Below are positions 5,304 through 7,532 of a DNA stretch of 7,532 bases, piece by piece. Origin of the DNA: Anaerolineae bacterium (GTDB taxonomy: Bacteria > Chloroflexota > Anaerolineae > JAFGEY01); assembly GCA_016929775.1 (NCBI GenBank), contig JAFGIE010000221.1, forward strand, positions 1-7,532, given 5' to 3'. The notes beneath the pieces are model-generated. The model did no database searches. It saw nothing but the letters and a program-made list of their open reading frames with translations, and had not been told where the DNA came from. Position 1 is the first letter of the stretch; each line of letters begins with the position of its first letter. Position numbers and translations under genes: made by a program.

Positions 5304-7379
5304 ATGTCTCAGCGCGTTTCCTTGCAATACACGAGGAACATAGGCATCATTGCGCATATTGATGCCGGCAAGACGACGACGACGGAACGTGTGCTCTACT
5401 ACACGGGCCGGACGTTCCGCCTGGGTAACGTGGACGATGGGACAACGGTGACCGACTGGATGGACCAGGAGCGGGAGCGGGGGATCACCATCCAGGCTGC
5501 AGCGGTGACGTGCCACTGGCGCGATCACCAAATTAACATCATAGATACACCGGGACACATCGACTTTACCGCCGAGGTGCAGCGCTCACTGCGGGTGCTG
5601 GATGGCGGGGTGGTGGTCTTTGACGGCGTGGCGGGCGTACAGCCCCAGTCGGAAACGGTGTGGCGCCAGGCCGACCGGTACAGCGTGCCGCGGATCTGCT
5701 TTGTGAACAAGATGGACCGCGTGGGCGCCGACTTTGAGCGGACGATCGCCATGATCCGCGAGCGGTTACTCGCCAGGCCCGTCGCCGTCCAGCTGCCGCT
5801 GGGCGCGGAAGAGTCCTTCGTCGGCGTGATCGACCTGCTGCGCATGGAGAGCGTGACGTACGGGGATGACGAGGGGGCGCAGGTGGTCCGAGGCCCCATT
5901 CCCGAGGCACAGCAGTTCGAGGCCGAAGCCGCCCGCGATGCGCTGCTCGAGGCGCTTGCCGAGTTGGACGACGAGATCGCCGAAAAGTACCTCGAGGATC
6001 AGCCGATCGCGCCGGAGGAACTGACCGCCGTCCTGCGACGAGGGACGATCGAGAACGCGCTGGTGCCCGTGTTGTGCGGCTCTGCGCTGCACAACAAGGG
6101 GGTGCAGCCGCTCTTGGACGCGATCGTCGACTATTTGCCCTCTCCGCAGGACGTGCCGCCGATGGTCGGCGTGCATCCCACGACCGGTGAGGAGCGAGAC
6201 TGTCCACCAGACGCCGACGCTCCGCTGGCAGCGCTGGTGTTCAAGGTGCAGACCGATCCCTACATGGGCCGGTTGGCTTATCTCCGCGTCTACTCGGGGA
6301 CCGTCCGCACGGGCACGCGTGTACACAATGCGAACAAGTCCAAGAAGGAGCGCATTGGGCCGCTGGTCCGTATGTATGCGCATCACCGCGACGACGTGGA
6401 CGCAATCGAGGCGGGGGACATCGGCGCTGTGCTCGGGCTCAAGTTCACGTTCACCGGCGACACGCTGTGTACGGAAGGGAACCCGGTGCTCTTGGAAGCG
6501 ATCTCGTTCCCGGATCCGGTGATCTCGGTCGCGATCGAGCCGCGCACTGACGCAGACCAGGACAAGATGAGCACCGCACTGCAGCGCTTGGCGGAAGAGG
6601 ACCCCACCTTCCAGATCAAGATGGACGAGAACACGGGGCAGACGCTGATCTCGGGCATGGGCGAGCTTCACCTGGAGGTATTGGTCGACCGGATGCTGCG
6701 CGAGTTCCAGGTCGGTGCGAATGTGGGCAAGCCGCGGGTCGCGTACCGCGAGACGATCACGGCGCGCACGCAGGCTGAGGGGCGGTTTGTCCGGCAGTCG
6801 GGCGGACGGGGCCAGTACGGGCACGTGGTCCTGGACCTGGCGCCTGCCGAGCGCGGACAGGGCCTGGTGTTTGCAGCCCAGGTCTCGGGCGCGGACGTGC
6901 CGAGGGAATACCACGCTGCGGTCGAGCGCGGTGTGCGCGAGGCGATGGAGAGCGGGCCTGTCGCTGGCTATCCGTTGGTGGACGTCAAGGCGACCTTGGT
7001 CGGTGGTTCGTATCACGAGGTGGATTCGTCGACGCTGGCTTTCGAGATCGCCGGGGCGCTTGCCCTGCGGGACGGAGTGGCGCGCGCGGGACCGATCATC
7101 CTCGAACCGGTGATGAAGGTCGAGGTCGTCGTGCCCGAGGCGAACGTGGGCGAGGTGCTGGCGGACCTGAACGTGCGCACGGCGCACATCCTGGGGATGG
7201 ATTCGACGATTGGGGGGCAGACGATCGACGCGATCGTGCCGATGGCAGAGATGTTCGGCTATGCGACGTCGCTGCGCTCGCTCACACAGGGGCGCGGAAC
7301 GTTTACGATGGAGTTCGATCATTACGAGCCTGTGCCGTCCGAGGTGTCGGAGCGCATTGCGCTCGGGTATCTACGGTAG
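5304..7379 (+). CDS. fusA: Elongation factor G
   Basis: Ribosomal translocase GTPase that moves tRNA and mRNA after peptide bond formation and acts in ribosome recycling. ATG 5304 is preceded by GGAG (5293-5296) and gives a normal EF-G N-terminus and 691 residues, the usual length. An upstream in-frame TTG (5253) would add 17 unrelated residues. GTPase motifs: P-loop AHIDAGKT (17-24), ERGITI (58-63), DTPGH with H85 (81-85), NKMD (135-138) and GSA (259-261). Domain II follows from about residue 310, domain III from about 405, domain IV from about 485 with GGRGQYGHV (500-508) and the tip GGSYHEVDSS with H571 (E. coli H583), then domain V with MAEMFGYAT and QGRGTF. Unusual points: switch I reads VDDGTTVTDWM, where bacterial EF-G mostly has VHEG(A/T)ATMDWM, and the near-invariant domain V RRG is RTA (625-627). 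All catalytic residues are intact and it lies between rpsG and tuf, so it should be the housekeeping EF-G. Confidence 0.96.
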   Translation: MSQRVSLQYTRNIGIIAHIDAGKTTTTERVLYYTGRTFRLGNVDDGTTVTDWMDQERERGITIQAAAVTCHWRDHQINIIDTPGHIDFTAEVQRSLRVLDGGVVVFDGVAGVQPQSETVWRQADRYSVPRICFVNKMDRVGADFERTIAMIRERLLARPVAVQLPLGAEESFVGVIDLLRMESVTYGDDEGAQVVRGPIPEAQQFEAEAARDALLEALAELDDEIAEKYLEDQPIAPEELTAVLRRGTIENALVPVLCGSALHNKGVQPLLDAIVDYLPSPQDVPPMVGVHPTTGEERDCPPDADAPLAALVFKVQTDPYMGRLAYLRVYSGTVRTGTRVHNANKSKKERIGPLVRMYAHHRDDVDAIEAGDIGAVLGLKFTFTGDTLCTEGNPVLLEAISFPDPVISVAIEPRTDADQDKMSTALQRLAEEDPTFQIKMDENTGQTLISGMGELHLEVLVDRMLREFQVGANVGKPRVAYRETITARTQAEGRFVRQSGGRGQYGHVVLDLAPAERGQGLVFAAQVSGADVPREYHAAVERGVREAMESGPVAGYPLVDVKATLVGGSYHEVDSSTLAFEIAGALALRDGVARAGPIILEPVMKVEVVVPEANVGEVLADLNVRTAHILGMDSTIGGQTIDAIVPMAEMFGYATSLRSLTQGRGTFTMEFDHYEPVPSEVSERIALGYLR

Positions 7380-7400
7380 GGCGGGGAACAACGACGGTAG
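7373..7400 (+). repeat. Direct repeat pair ACGGTAG at the fusA end/fusA-tuf gap
   Basis: ACGGTAG at 7373-7379 includes the fusA stop codon, and a second copy lies at 7394-7400, start to start 21 bp. This mirrors the pair in the rpsL leader. One copy in each pair reads ACGGTAGGG and the other ACGGTAGT, in opposite order at the two places. The rest of the 66-nt gap (to 7445) shows only a weak 4-bp stem (7407-7410 with 7414-7417) and the tuf Shine-Dalgarno sequence. No promoter is evident. Confidence 0.5.
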
Positions 7401-7445
7401 TCGGGATCTTGGCAAGACGCAATCTGCGAAACACGGAGGAACACA

Positions 7446-7532
7446 ATGGCGAAGGAAAAGTTCGTACGAACCAAGCCCCACGTGAACGTGGGCACGATTG
7501 GGCATATTGACCACGGCAAGACGACCCTGACA
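7446..7532 (+). CDS. tuf: Elongation factor Tu, N-terminal fragment (cut by window end)
   Basis: EF-Tu carries aminoacyl-tRNA to the ribosomal A site in its GTP form. Only the first 29 codons are present, running to the last base of the window. They read as a typical EF-Tu N-terminus, with the P-loop GHIDHGKT at residues 19-26 followed by TLT. The start ATG 7446 is preceded by GGAGG (7435-7439) with 6-nt spacing, one of the strongest ribosome binding sites here, as expected for a very abundant protein. It lies 66 nt after fusA, in the usual str operon order. Whether the gene is complete and whether a second tuf copy exists cannot be seen. Confidence 0.97.
   Translation, partial: MAKEKFVRTKPHVNVGTIGHIDHGKTTLT

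Noticed and set aside
5230..5343. Small open frame from ATG 5230 or 5245 that overlaps the fusA start (37 or 32 codons)
   Set aside because: No good Shine-Dalgarno sequence, odd Cys/Pro-rich composition and overlap with hairpins; most likely chance, though a regulatory leader peptide cannot be wholly excluded.
5766..7322. Minus-strand open frame of 518 codons opposite fusA
   Set aside because: Long only because of codon bias on the coding strand; the Arg/His/Leu-rich product resembles no protein and fusA is certain.
1..7532. CRISPR array, tRNA, rRNA, transposon or defence system
   Set aside because: No spaced direct repeats of array type, no cloverleaf, no transposase and no effector genes; the window is fully occupied by housekeeping genes and short leaders.

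Overview
This window is a core transcription and translation locus, all genes on the + strand, in the order rpoB (RNA polymerase beta), rpsL (S12), rpsG (S7), fusA (EF-G) and the first 29 codons of tuf (EF-Tu). DNA is GC-rich with strongly GC-biased third codon positions, and the long open frames on the minus strand are shadows of that bias. The beta sequence, a roughly 140-residue insertion in its C-terminal part, and a Gram-positive-like S12 with a long N-terminal insertion suggest a bacterium of the Chloroflexota or a neighbouring deep-branching lineage. That placement rests on remembered family features, not a search, and is tentative.

Layout: positions 1-151 hold a near-consensus extended -10 promoter and a leader of about 105 nt. 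The leader contains a terminator-like hairpin with a T-rich tail, so rpoB looks subject to premature termination or attenuation. rpoB fills 152-4108. The gene normally expected next, rpoC (beta-prime), is absent: two bases after the rpoB stop comes a perfect TTGACA-17-TATAAT promoter, then a structured leader of about 90 nt and rpsL, which starts at TTG. rpsL and rpsG are 43 nt apart with a small hairpin between them. rpsG and fusA are separated by 143 nt packed with inverted repeats, including two hairpins that share bases and cannot form together. fusA and tuf are 66 nt apart. A 7-mer, ACGGTAG, occurs as a spaced pair in the rpsL leader and again at the fusA end/fusA-tuf gap.

Functionally, beta is half of the polymerase active centre. 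S12 and S7 are 30S proteins of the decoding centre and the head/E-site region. EF-G and EF-Tu are the GTPases of translocation and aminoacyl-tRNA delivery. The arrangement is a classical str operon driven by its own promoter and placed directly behind rpoB. No mobile element, CRISPR array, tRNA or rRNA is visible, and no new enzymatic system is present. The points worth a second look are regulatory (rpoB leader hairpin, rpsL leader, rpsG-fusA spacer, ACGGTAG pairs) and structural (beta insertion, a changed rifampicin-contact residue, divergent EF-G motifs, missing rpoC).
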